This document shows, one piece after another, positions 51,945 through 59,690 of a stretch of 64,000 nucleotides of DNA. The notes under the pieces were generated by a model. That model saw only the letters and a list, made by a program, of their open reading frames with translations. It made no database searches and was not told the DNA's origin. How positions within the stretch are numbered: the first letter of the stretch is position 1; every line of letters begins with the position of its first letter. The stretch is from the NCBI GenBank assembly GCA_020848905.1, contig JADLHG010000027.1, forward strand, positions 1-64,000, given 5' to 3'. This stretch comes from Deltaproteobacteria bacterium (lineage in GTDB: Bacteria; Myxococcota_A; Polyangia; GCA-2747355; JADLHG01). Position numbers and translations under genes: made by a program.

Positions 51945-54151
51945 AGCGCCTCGGTCTTCTCCTCGGAGTCGCCGCCGCGCTGGCCTGCCGCCCGACGCTG
52001 GCCCCGACCCCCCAGCCGCTCAAGGACCTCAGGCCCATCACGCGGCCCGTCGCCGCCGCGCCGCAAGACCCTTGGGCCGGCCGCAAGGACCTCATCCCCA
52101 CCCCGGAGCTGCGCCCGGCCGCCGCGCTCACGCTTCCGTCGCTCGAGCGCTACAAGCTGCCGAACGGCCTGTCGGTGCTGCTCCTCCCCGACCCGCACCT
52201 CCCGTGGGCCACAGTGCAGGTCCTCGTGCGCGCCGGCTCGATCGATGACCCCGCCGACCGCGTGGGCCTGGCGGACTTCGTGGCCGAGATGCTCCGCCAC
52301 GGGACGAAGCGCCTCTCGGCCGATCAGATCGCCGAGACCGTCGAGGCCACGGGGGCGCAGCTCACCTCCAACGCGGGCTACGAGTTCACGAGCGTGAGCT
52401 GCGGCGGTCGCAGCCAGAATCTCGAGCTCTGCCTGCGCATGGTGGCCGACCTGCTCGTCGCGCCCTCCTTCCCCGAGAAGGAGATGGCCGAGGTGCGCGA
52501 CCGCTACAAGGGCTCCGTGCGCGAGGCCCGCGACGACCCGGACACGCTGGCCGAGCTGCACTTCAACAATCTCCTCTACGGCGACGACCACCCCGCGGGG
52601 CGGCCCCTCACGAACGAGGGCCTGGACCGCATCACGCGCAAGGACCTCTTGGCCTTCCACCGCGCGCGCTACGTGCCCGGCCAGGCGCTCCTCGCCGTCT
52701 CGGGCGACTTCGACGGCGGAAAGCTCAAGACCCAGCTCGCGGCCCTCTTCCGCCGCTGGCGCGCCGCCGAGACGGAGAAGGTCGCGCGCACGCCGGTCAA
52801 GGACCCGGCCCCCGGGCTGAAGGTCCTGCTCGTGGACAAGCCCGACCTGACCCAGTGCTTCTTCGCCCTGGGGCACGCGGGGATCCCGGTCGGCCACCCG
52901 GACCGCGACGCGGTGAAGCTCATGAACTACGTGCTCGGCGGGGGCGGCTTCAGCTCGCGGCTGATGCAGGTCGTGCGCGCCGAGGGAGGCAAGACCTACG
53001 GTATCAGCAGCCGCTTCAACGCCTCGACCACGGACGGGTCGTTCCTGGTGGCCAGCTTCACGCGCAACGCCGAGATCGTCGCCACGCTCAAGCTCGTCCA
53101 GCGCGAGCTCGGCCGGATGCACGAGAAGCCCCCCACGGCCGAGGAGATCAAGGCCGCGAAGGGGCGCATCGTGGGTGGCTACGCGATGGAGTTCCAGACC
53201 GCGGCGCAGCTCGCGAGCTCACTCGCCGAGGCGCAGCTCCGCGGGCTGCCCGACGCCTACATCACGGAGCTCCCGCTGCGCGTGGACCGGCTCTCGCCGC
53301 AGGAGATCGCCGCGGCCGGGACGAAGCACCTCCGGCCCGGGCGCCTCGTGGTGAGCCTGGTGGGCAAGGCCGCCGAGGTGGCTCCGCTGCTCAAGGCCGC
53401 GGGGATCCCCTTCACGCAGCTCTCGTACCTCGACCCGATCAGCGCGCGCGAGCGGCGCGAGAAGAAGGAGCGCGGCAGCGCCGAGGTGACCCCCGCGCAG
53501 CGCAAGGCGGCTCGCGCGGTCCTCGAGCGGGCGGCCCGCACCATGGGGGGCCTCAAGCGGCTCTCGGCGGTCCGCGCCCTGCGCCTCGCGGGCAAGGTGA
53601 AGATGGGCCCCATGGAGGGGGAGTACACCGAGCTCGTACAGCCCCCCGACCGGCTGCGCATCGCGCTGACGATGGAGAAGCGCATGCAGCTCGTGATGGT
53701 GCTCGACGGGGACAAGGTCTTCGCGCAGACCACCGGCGGCAAGCGGCAGACGCTGCCCCCGCACAAGGTGCGCGAGCTGAAGACCGACCTCTGGCGCGGC
53801 GCCGTGCTGGTGGTGCGGAACGCCCTCGGCGAGGGGGTCGCCGCGAGGCCCGTCGAGGAGGGCCCGCTCGCGCAGGACAAGGCGCGCGTGGCCATCGAGG
53901 TGACGCCGGCCGGTCTCGAGCCCACCACGCTGGTCTTCGAGCGGAAGAGCCACCGGCTGGTCGAGATCCGCTATCGCACGAGCACCGGGGAGGAGCGCAC
54001 GGTCGAACTCGGTGACCACCGCAAGGTGGCGGGCCTCCTCATTCCGCACCGCCTCTCGAGCAAGGGGGGACGCATGCCGCAGAGCACGACGTTCACCAAG
54101 GTCGAGCTCAACCCGACGGTCGGCACCACCGACTTCGGCGTGGAGAAGTAG
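51941..54151 (+). CDS. M16-family non-catalytic partner with C-terminal extension
   Basis: 736 residues. Lipoprotein-like N-terminus (LLGVAAALAC). Two M16-type lobes occupy about 60-490 (LPNGLSVLLLPDPHLPWATVQVLV; VLGGGGFSSRLMQVVRAEGGKTYG), but the zinc motif is absent: the equivalent stretch is LADFVAEMLRHGT. It should therefore be the substrate-binding partner of the upstream active subunit. The extra C-terminal about 230 residues (RTMGGLKRLSAVRALRLAGKV ... LVEIRYRTSTGEERTVELG) resemble a LolA/outer-membrane-lipoprotein-carrier-like half-barrel, an unusual fusion. It is coupled to the active subunit by ATGA. Confidence 0.8.
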   Translation: MKRLGLLLGVAAALACRPTLAPTPQPLKDLRPITRPVAAAPQDPWAGRKDLIPTPELRPAAALTLPSLERYKLPNGLSVLLLPDPHLPWATVQVLVRAGSIDDPADRVGLADFVAEMLRHGTKRLSADQIAETVEATGAQLTSNAGYEFTSVSCGGRSQNLELCLRMVADLLVAPSFPEKEMAEVRDRYKGSVREARDDPDTLAELHFNNLLYGDDHPAGRPLTNEGLDRITRKDLLAFHRARYVPGQALLAVSGDFDGGKLKTQLAALFRRWRAAETEKVARTPVKDPAPGLKVLLVDKPDLTQCFFALGHAGIPVGHPDRDAVKLMNYVLGGGGFSSRLMQVVRAEGGKTYGISSRFNASTTDGSFLVASFTRNAEIVATLKLVQRELGRMHEKPPTAEEIKAAKGRIVGGYAMEFQTAAQLASSLAEAQLRGLPDAYITELPLRVDRLSPQEIAAAGTKHLRPGRLVVSLVGKAAEVAPLLKAAGIPFTQLSYLDPISARERREKKERGSAEVTPAQRKAARAVLERAARTMGGLKRLSAVRALRLAGKVKMGPMEGEYTELVQPPDRLRIALTMEKRMQLVMVLDGDKVFAQTTGGKRQTLPPHKVRELKTDLWRGAVLVVRNALGEGVAARPVEEGPLAQDKARVAIEVTPAGLEPTTLVFERKSHRLVEIRYRTSTGEERTVELGDHRKVAGLLIPHRLSSKGGRMPQSTTFTKVELNPTVGTTDFGVEK

Positions 54152-54177
54152 CCGGGGCCCCGTCGCGCGTTTTTTCG

Positions 54178-54203
54178 GGAACCGAGGCGGGGGGGCGGCG
54201 TGT
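54178..54203 (+). promoter_or_regulatory. ECF-type promoter (probable autoregulation)
   Basis: GGAACC (54178-54183) and CGTGT (54199-54203) have the 16-base distance from GGAAC to CGT that is typical of ECF sigma promoters. ATG 54213 follows nine bases after CGTGT. TGTAAC (54201-54206) also sits six bases before the ATG. Confidence 0.45.
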
Positions 54204-54212
54204 AACAGGGCG

Positions 54213-54806
54213 ATGGGCAGAGCCGTGTCCCTTCTCGAACAGGCCGCACCGCAGCGAGGCCGAGAGCTGGACCAGATCACGCTGGCCCGGGCGCGGCGCG
54301 GGGACCGGAGCGCTCAAGCGGATCTGGTGACCCACTACGGGCCGCAGATCTACGCCCTCGTCGGGCGGCTGATGGTCAGCCAGCCCAGCCAGGTGGACGA
54401 CCTGGCGCAGGACACGCTGATCAAGGTGCTGGGGGCGCTGCCCCACTTCGACCCGCAGGGGCCGGCGCGCCTCTCCACGTGGATCCTGACGGTCGCAACG
54501 CGGACCTGCCTGGACGTGCTCCGTCGTCGGCGGCGCGTGGAGCCCCTCGTGGACGAGCCAGAGGGAACGAGCGCTTCCCCCGAGCGCACAGCGACGGACC
54601 GCCAGCTTGCGCGGAAGGTGATGCGCGCGATGGCCGAGCTCCCCGACGAGCAGCGTGCGGTGCTGGTCCTGCGCGCCTACCACGACTGGGACTACGACGA
54701 GATCGGGACCGCGCTCAAGCTCGAGCCCGGGACCGTGAAGTCGCGCCTCTCGCGGGCGCGGCAGGCTCTCCGACAGGCGCTCGGTGGGCCGGAGGACGCA
54801 CTATGA
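54213..54806 (+). CDS. ECF RNA polymerase sigma factor (FecR-linked)
   Basis: 197 residues. Region 2: ITLARARRGDRSAQADLVTHYGPQIYALV and DDLAQDTLIKVLGALPHFDP, with LSTWILTVATRTCLDVLRRRR. Region 4: RAVLVLRAYHDWDYDEIGTALKLEPGTVKSRLSRARQALR. This is a complete, normal-length ECF sigma. ATG 54213 fits an ECF-type promoter ending just upstream, suggesting that it drives its own gene. It overlaps the anti-sigma gene by four bases. Its regulon may include the upstream M16 operon, but no ECF promoter was found there. Confidence 0.9.
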   Translation: MGRAVSLLEQAAPQRGRELDQITLARARRGDRSAQADLVTHYGPQIYALVGRLMVSQPSQVDDLAQDTLIKVLGALPHFDPQGPARLSTWILTVATRTCLDVLRRRRRVEPLVDEPEGTSASPERTATDRQLARKVMRAMAELPDEQRAVLVLRAYHDWDYDEIGTALKLEPGTVKSRLSRARQALRQALGGPEDAL

Positions 54807-56158
54807 GGGAGCCGCACGATCCCGAGACCCCGTCCCCCGAGGAGCGCCGCTGGCTCGAGGCGTGGCCCGCGAGAGAAGCCCCGCCCGACCTGGCGGAGCA
54901 GGTGCTCGCGCGGGCGACACGCCCCTCCGGCCGGAGCCGGCGGCTGGCCCTGCTGGTCGGTGCCGTCGCGGCGGCGGGCCTCGTCGCCGGGTGGTGGGTC
55001 CTCCTCGCCGGCTCGGAGCTCCAGGGAGAGCTCCGGAGCGAGGAGCGCACCACGCTCCGCCTCGGTCGGCGCGCCGTCGTCGTAGCGGAGGCGGGAACCG
55101 CGTTCAGCTACCGCGTGCGCCGTTCGGGAGCCGCGCGCGTGGTGCAGTCGGCGGGGAACGCCTTCTATCGTGTCGAGCCGGGCGGACCGTTCGAGGTCGA
55201 GACGCCGGCCGGCCTGGTCCAGGTGCTCGGCACCTGTTTTCGCGTGGAGGTACATCCGATGAAAGCCCATCGCGCAGGACTCGCAGGGGCGGCGGCCGGC
55301 GCCGCGCTCGCCACGGTGGTCGTCGTCTCGGTCTACGAGGGCAAGGTGCTCACGGCCTCGCCCCGCGGCTCGCTCCGTCTGGCGGCAGGAGAGGTCGGCA
55401 AGCTGGACGGCACGCGGGCGCCGGAGCGGCTGGACGGCGAAGCGGCCGCGATAAACAACGCAGCCCGAGGCGGCGCGACGGCAGGGGTGCGACGAAACGA
55501 CGCACCTCCCGGGAGCCTCGTCGAGCAGCACCAGCGTCTGGCCGGGGAGGCCGAGCGGCTTCGCGCGCAGGTCAAGACGCTCGAGGGCCAGCTCCAGCAG
55601 GCCAAGGGCCCGGGGAAGGACCCCTACCGCGCGTTCGATCTGTCGAAGGAGGAGCTCGTCGGCATGGCCAAGAAGTGCGAGCTCCGGTGGGACACCCCGC
55701 CGCTCGGCGCGGAGCCCTCGACCGCCTCGGAGGAGACCGTGCGCGAGCTCGGCTTGACCGACCAGGAGAAGGCCGCCGTCAATCAGGTCTTCGCCGGCAA
55801 TCACCGGCGAACCCTGCAGGACCTGCGCAAGCTCTACGTCGAGGTGACGGGAGACGCGAAGGGCTCCGACACGCTTTCGCCCCGCGCCCTGATGGAAGAA
55901 ATCGACGACAAGTCCACCAAACAGGAGCTGAAGCAGGTCTTCCAGAAGCTGGCTCGCGAGCGCGCGGGGCTCCAGGCGCCGCCGGCCGAGCTCTCGGGCA
56001 CCACCGCCCTCGAGCGGCTGTATCGGCTGCTCACCAGCATGGGGGACCGGGTGGAACGCGAGCTGGGGGGTCAGATCGGTCCGGACCTGGCACGACGCTA
56101 CCGGGAGCTGCGCGGCGGCTTCGGCAGCCGCTCCCGGAGCTCGAACGGCTGTCCCTGA
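54803..56158 (+). CDS. FecR-like anti-sigma protein with CpxP-like C-terminal region
   Basis: 451 residues. A cytoplasmic N-terminus of about 45 residues is followed by a transmembrane helix (LALLVGAVAAAGLVAGWWVLL) and a FecR-type periplasmic domain (TTLRLGRRAVVVAEAGTAF; VETPAGLVQVLGTCFRVEV). The FecR domain is interrupted by a second hydrophobic stretch (AGLAGAAAGAALATVVVVSV). A coiled coil (EAERLRAQVKTLEGQLQQAK, about 250-275) leads to a helical region with LGLTDQEKAAVNQVF and HRRTLQDLRKLYVEV, reminiscent of LTxxQ-type CpxP/Spy sensors. It probably holds the sigma factor and senses envelope stress. Overlap with the sigma gene supports the pairing. Confidence 0.75.
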   Translation: MREPHDPETPSPEERRWLEAWPAREAPPDLAEQVLARATRPSGRSRRLALLVGAVAAAGLVAGWWVLLAGSELQGELRSEERTTLRLGRRAVVVAEAGTAFSYRVRRSGAARVVQSAGNAFYRVEPGGPFEVETPAGLVQVLGTCFRVEVHPMKAHRAGLAGAAAGAALATVVVVSVYEGKVLTASPRGSLRLAAGEVGKLDGTRAPERLDGEAAAINNAARGGATAGVRRNDAPPGSLVEQHQRLAGEAERLRAQVKTLEGQLQQAKGPGKDPYRAFDLSKEELVGMAKKCELRWDTPPLGAEPSTASEETVRELGLTDQEKAAVNQVFAGNHRRTLQDLRKLYVEVTGDAKGSDTLSPRALMEEIDDKSTKQELKQVFQKLARERAGLQAPPAELSGTTALERLYRLLTSMGDRVERELGGQIGPDLARRYRELRGGFGSRSRSSNGCP

Positions 56159-56329
56159 TCGCCCAAGCCCTTCCGCTGGCGTCCGCTCCTTCCTTTCGCC
56201 CGAGTCCTTGCATTCCACGCTTCAGCAGCGGTATAGAAGCCGACAGGTTTCATGCGGTCGGCTTCACCGAGAGTGGGGGTTGTCGGCACCGGCCAGGCGA
56301 CGCACCGTAGGTAGAGCGCATAGACCCTC

Positions 56330-56911
56330 ATGGCACGTATCTATTCATCGCGTAAGATCGGTCACCTCGTCGGCGCCGATCCGTCCAGCGTGAACCGCTG
56401 GATCGACTCGGGCCGTCTCAAGGCCTTTCGCACCCCCGGCGGACATCGGCGGGTGCTCTACCCCGACCTCCTCAAGTTCCTCGACGAGTGCGGCATGCCC
56501 GTCCCCGACGAGCTCCGCTCCGAGCGGCGCAGCGTGCTCCTCGTGGACGAGGATGACGGGGCGATCAAGACGCTCAAGCGCGCCCTCACGCGCTCCGAAC
56601 GCTCGATCGAGGTGCACTCCTGCACCTCGGGGATCGAAGCGCTGATCCACATCGGCGCGAAGCGCCCCGACGTGGTGGTCCTCGAGGTGGCGATGCCCGG
56701 GCTCGACGGCGTCGAGGTCTGCAAGCGCCTCAAGGCCAGCAGCACGACCCAGGACGTGGCCGTGATCCTGGTCACCGAGCGACCCGCCGCGGGCCTCGAG
56801 AAGCGGGCCCTACAGGCGGGGGCCATGGCCTTTCTCGAGAAGCCCGTCAAGCCGGCGGTGCTCCTCGACTACATCGGCAAGGTTCCGCGCCCCGCCGTGG
56901 CGCGCGGGTAG
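56330..56911 (+). CDS. MerR/excisionase-type HTH fused to a pseudo-receiver
   Basis: 193 residues. N-terminal winged HTH of the excisionase/BldC type (IGHLVGADPSSVNRWIDSGR and FRTPGGHRRV). The C-terminal receiver-like domain (about 67-190) has LLVDEDDGA, ILVTER and FLEKPVKP, but the phospho-acceptor position is Glu119 (VVVLEVAMPGLDG) instead of Asp. It may be a permanently active or phosphorylation-independent regulator. ATG 56330 directly precedes the HTH; no Shine-Dalgarno is visible and a poor CATAGA hexamer lies five bases upstream. No partner kinase is adjacent. Confidence 0.8.
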   Translation: MARIYSSRKIGHLVGADPSSVNRWIDSGRLKAFRTPGGHRRVLYPDLLKFLDECGMPVPDELRSERRSVLLVDEDDGAIKTLKRALTRSERSIEVHSCTSGIEALIHIGAKRPDVVVLEVAMPGLDGVEVCKRLKASSTTQDVAVILVTERPAAGLEKRALQAGAMAFLEKPVKPAVLLDYIGKVPRPAVARG

Positions 56912-56935
56912 TTCCCCCGAAACCCCGGGCGCTCG

Positions 56936-56941
56936 TATAGT
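56936..56941 (+). promoter_or_regulatory. -10-like hexamer placed for a leaderless mRNA
   Basis: TATAGT (56936-56941), six bases, ATG 56948. It lies only 24 bases after the preceding stop codon. No Shine-Dalgarno. Confidence 0.45.
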
Positions 56942-56947
56942 CCTGGC

Positions 56948-57814
56948 ATGCCCAACATCGACCTGGAAGCGCAGGACCGCGTCTCGGCCTTCCGACGCGT
57001 GGCCATCGGCACGTGGCGCACGACCCACGACCCGCAGATCTACGGCGGCCTCACGCTGCGCATGGAAGAGGCGCTGCGCTACATCGAGGCCTTCCGCGAG
57101 GCCACCGGCAAGCGCCTCACCGTCACCCATCTCGTGGGCAAAGCGGTCGCGATGGCGCTGGCCGAGGTGCCGGGGGCGAACGTGCTCCTGCGCTTCAACC
57201 GGCCCTACCGGCGTCGCCGCGTGCACGTCTTCTTCTCCGTGATGCTCCCGAAGGGGGATGGCGGCGACGCGGACCTCTCCGGCGTGCGCCTCGAGGACGT
57301 GGACCGCAAGAGCCTCGTCGAGCTGGTGGACGAGCTCGACACGCACCTTCTGCGCGTGCGCAGCGGCAAGGACGAGGTGCTCGAGCGCTCGCGCAGCGCC
57401 TTCTCGCGCATTCCCTATCCCCTGCTCAACGCGGCCATCGACTTCATCTCGCTCGCCTGCTACGGGCTGAACCTGGACCTGAGCCGCCTCGGCATCCCGA
57501 ACGACCCCTTCGGCTCGGTGGTGGTGACGAACATCGGCTCCCTCGGCCTCGACGAAGGCTACGCCCCGCTCATCCCGTACTGCCGCGCGCCGATCCTCGT
57601 GGCGGTCGGCGCGGTGGGGGACACGCCCGTCGTGCAGAACGGGAAGGTGCGCCCCGCCAAGACCATGCGCGTGCAGGCCACGCTCGACCACCGGCTCATC
57701 GACGGGGCGCACGCCGCGGCGCTGGCCCGTGTGCTGCGCGCGTGGCTCGAGCAGCCCTTCCAGCACTTCGACGCTCTCGGTACGCCCTCGCGACCGGTGA
57801 CCCGCATCCGCTGA
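56948..57814 (+). CDS. Stand-alone 2-oxoacid dehydrogenase E2-type acyltransferase catalytic domain
   Basis: 288 residues. It corresponds to the C-terminal catalytic trimer domain of dihydrolipoamide acyltransferases: VTHLVGKAVAMALAEVPGANV, GSVVVTNIGSLGLDEGYAPL, ILVAVGAVGDTPVVQNGKV and the active-site LDHRLIDGAHAA (His and Asp of DHRxxDG). It has no lipoyl or E1/E3-binding domain and no E1/E3 genes nearby, so it is unlikely to be a normal complex component; it may acylate a small substrate as CAT-fold enzymes do. ATG 56948 starts six bases after TATAGT. It is followed immediately by the AgmX-like gene with its own promoter. Confidence 0.75.
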   Translation: MPNIDLEAQDRVSAFRRVAIGTWRTTHDPQIYGGLTLRMEEALRYIEAFREATGKRLTVTHLVGKAVAMALAEVPGANVLLRFNRPYRRRRVHVFFSVMLPKGDGGDADLSGVRLEDVDRKSLVELVDELDTHLLRVRSGKDEVLERSRSAFSRIPYPLLNAAIDFISLACYGLNLDLSRLGIPNDPFGSVVVTNIGSLGLDEGYAPLIPYCRAPILVAVGAVGDTPVVQNGKVRPAKTMRVQATLDHRLIDGAHAAALARVLRAWLEQPFQHFDALGTPSRPVTRIR

Positions 57815-57816
57815 GG

Positions 57817-57822
57817 TATCAT
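57817..57822 (+). promoter_or_regulatory. -10-like hexamer placed for a leaderless mRNA
   Basis: TATCAT (57817-57822), six bases, ATG 57829. It begins three bases after the previous stop codon. No Shine-Dalgarno. Confidence 0.45.
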
Positions 57823-57828
57823 CACCGC

Positions 57829-58461
57829 ATGCGCTGGTTGCTCGGCATCGTGATCGGCCTGCTCCCCCTCGGGGGATACCTCGTGCACGAGCGACTCGAC
57901 CGGCGGGCCGACCCGTGCATCGGTCGCTGCGGCTCGGGCACGCGCTGCGAGAAGGAGCGCTGCGTCGCGCTCCCGGCGGAGCCCGCCGAGCCCGCCGAAC
58001 CATCCCGCCGTGGCAAGCGCAAGCGCCGCGGTGGACGCGCGGGAGCCGCCGCCGGAGGAGGCGAGCCGCACGAGCCGCCGCTTCGCACTCCGAGCGCCGC
58101 GGACCTGCGGGCCAGCACGCAAGGTCCCTCCCTCGGCGGCACTGACGTGGTGGACATGTCCGAGGCCGGCGACGAGCGCGAGCTGAGCAGTGCGGAGGTG
58201 GACCGACGCTTCCGCCTGCTGGACACGTCGATCGTGGCCTGCATCGACCGCGCGCGCGAGGGCTGGGCCGTTCAGTCGGGGCAGGTGAGCGTGGCCTTCC
58301 GGATCGAACGCTCGGGCAAGGTGCAGAAGGTCCAGGTCAGCTCCCCCGCCCTCCTGCAGCGCAACGGCCTCCACCGCTGCATCGCGCCCCTCGTCACGCG
58401 CCTCACCTTCCCGGCGAGCAGCCGGGCCCTCACCATGCGCTACCCGTACCGGCTGGAGTAG
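57829..58461 (+). CDS. AgmX/TonB-C-like single-pass membrane protein
   Basis: 210 residues. An N-terminal anchor (MRWLLGIVIGLLPLGGYLV) is followed by a small Cys cluster (CIGRCGSGTRCEKERC) and a basic Pro/Glu/Arg/Gly-rich linker. The C-terminal domain of about 85 residues (VACIDRAREG...GQVSVAFRIERSGKVQKVQVSS ... MRYPYRLE) follows the AgmX/PglI C-terminal pattern, related in layout to TonB-C, with its conserved Cys pair. In myxobacteria such proteins belong to envelope and gliding machinery. Here the gene is isolated, so the role is undefined. Confidence 0.7.
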   Translation: MRWLLGIVIGLLPLGGYLVHERLDRRADPCIGRCGSGTRCEKERCVALPAEPAEPAEPSRRGKRKRRGGRAGAAAGGGEPHEPPLRTPSAADLRASTQGPSLGGTDVVDMSEAGDERELSSAEVDRRFRLLDTSIVACIDRAREGWAVQSGQVSVAFRIERSGKVQKVQVSSPALLQRNGLHRCIAPLVTRLTFPASSRALTMRYPYRLE

Positions 58462-58470
58462 GTTCCCCGA

Positions 58471-58484
58471 GCGGCCAGCGCCGC
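58471..58484. terminator. Hairpin between convergent genes
   Basis: GCGGC-CAGC-GCCGC in the 26-base gap between the AgmX-like gene and argD, so probably shared termination. Confidence 0.35.
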
Positions 58485-58487
58485 CCG

Positions 58488-59690
58488 CTACGCGGCCACC
58501 CGGGCGAGGACGCGCCCGAGGATCGCGACCGCCTGGTCGAGCTCGGCCGGGCCGATGACCAGCGGCGGCTCGAGGCGCAGGACGCGGTCGCCGAGGGCGT
58601 TCAGGATGAGACCCACCGGCGTCGCGCCGCGGCAGGCCTCCTCGACCTTCGCCGCGAGCGGCTGCGAGAGCTCCACCCCGAGGAGCAGCCCCTGCCCGCG
58701 CACGTCCTTGATCAGCGGCTGCTCGCGCGCGAGGCGCTCGAGCTCCCCCTTCAGGTACGCGCCGCTCCGCGCGGCGTTCTCGGTGAGCCCCCCCTCGAGC
58801 AACCCCACGTAGGCCAGCGACGCCGCGCAGGCCAGGAAGTTGCCGCCGAAGGTGGAGGCGTGCCAGCCCGGCGGAAAGGCCGTCGCGAGCTCCTCGCGCG
58901 CCAGCGTGGCGCCGATCGGAAAGCCGGCGCCCAGCGTCTTGGCCAGCGACACGATGTCCGGGCGAATGCCCTCGTGCTCGAAGGCGAAGGTCTTGCCCGT
59001 GCGCCCCATCCCCGTCTGCACCTCGTCGAGCAGCAGCAGCAGCCCGAGCTCGTCGCAGAGCTCGCGCACTCCCCGGAGGTAGCCGGCCGCCGGCACCCTG
59101 ACCCCCCCTTCCCCCTGAATCGGTTCGAGCAGCACGGCGCAGGTCTGCTCGCTCACCGCCGCGCGCAGCGCCGGCAGATCGTCGTACTCCACCCAGCGGA
59201 TGCCCGGCAGGAGCGGCGCGAAGCCCCGATGGAAGCGGTCCTGCCCCGTGGCGGTCAGGGCCCCGAAGGTCCGCCCGTGGAAGCTCCCCCGCGCGGCGAG
59301 GATCTCGTAGCGTCCTCCGCGACGCTCGTTCCCCCAGCGCCGCGCCAGCTTGATCGCGCCTTCGTTGGCCTCCGTCCCGCTGTTGCAGAAGAAGGCCCGC
59401 ATCCCGCCGCTCAGGCGGTGGAGCTCCCGCGCGAGCCGCGCCTGCAGCTCGTTGTGGTAGAGGTTGCTCACGTGCATGAGCCGCCCGGCCTGCTCGCGGA
59501 TCGCCGCCACGATGACCGGGTGGCTGTGCCCGGCCCCCATCACGGCGATGCCGGAGAGCAGGTCCAGGTACTCCTTCCCCTCGGTGTCCCAGAGGCGACA
59601 GCCCTCGCCGCGCTCGAAAGCCACGGGGAGCCGTCCGTAGGTCGGGATGATGTAGCGGCTGGTAGCGTCGATGATCTCTTGCAGGTTCAC
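58488..59690 (-). CDS. argD: Acetylornithine aminotransferase
   Basis: 400 residues, normal family length. It is a PLP class-III aminotransferase: YLDLLSGIAVMGAGHSHP, FFCNSGTEANEGAIKLAR, ARGSFHGRTFGALTATGQ, LLDEVQTGMGRTGKTFAFEH, and the PLP lysine in VSLAKTLGAGFPIGA, then STFGGNFLACAA. It converts N-acetylglutamate semialdehyde to N-acetylornithine with glutamate. Last gene of the argCJBD run; it overlaps argB by four bases (ATGA). Confidence 0.95.
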   Translation of the reverse strand: MNLQEIIDATSRYIIPTYGRLPVAFERGEGCRLWDTEGKEYLDLLSGIAVMGAGHSHPVIVAAIREQAGRLMHVSNLYHNELQARLARELHRLSGGMRAFFCNSGTEANEGAIKLARRWGNERRGGRYEILAARGSFHGRTFGALTATGQDRFHRGFAPLLPGIRWVEYDDLPALRAAVSEQTCAVLLEPIQGEGGVRVPAAGYLRGVRELCDELGLLLLLDEVQTGMGRTGKTFAFEHEGIRPDIVSLAKTLGAGFPIGATLAREELATAFPPGWHASTFGGNFLACAASLAYVGLLEGGLTENAARSGAYLKGELERLAREQPLIKDVRGQGLLLGVELSQPLAAKVEEACRGATPVGLILNALGDRVLRLEPPLVIGPAELDQAVAILGRVLARVAA

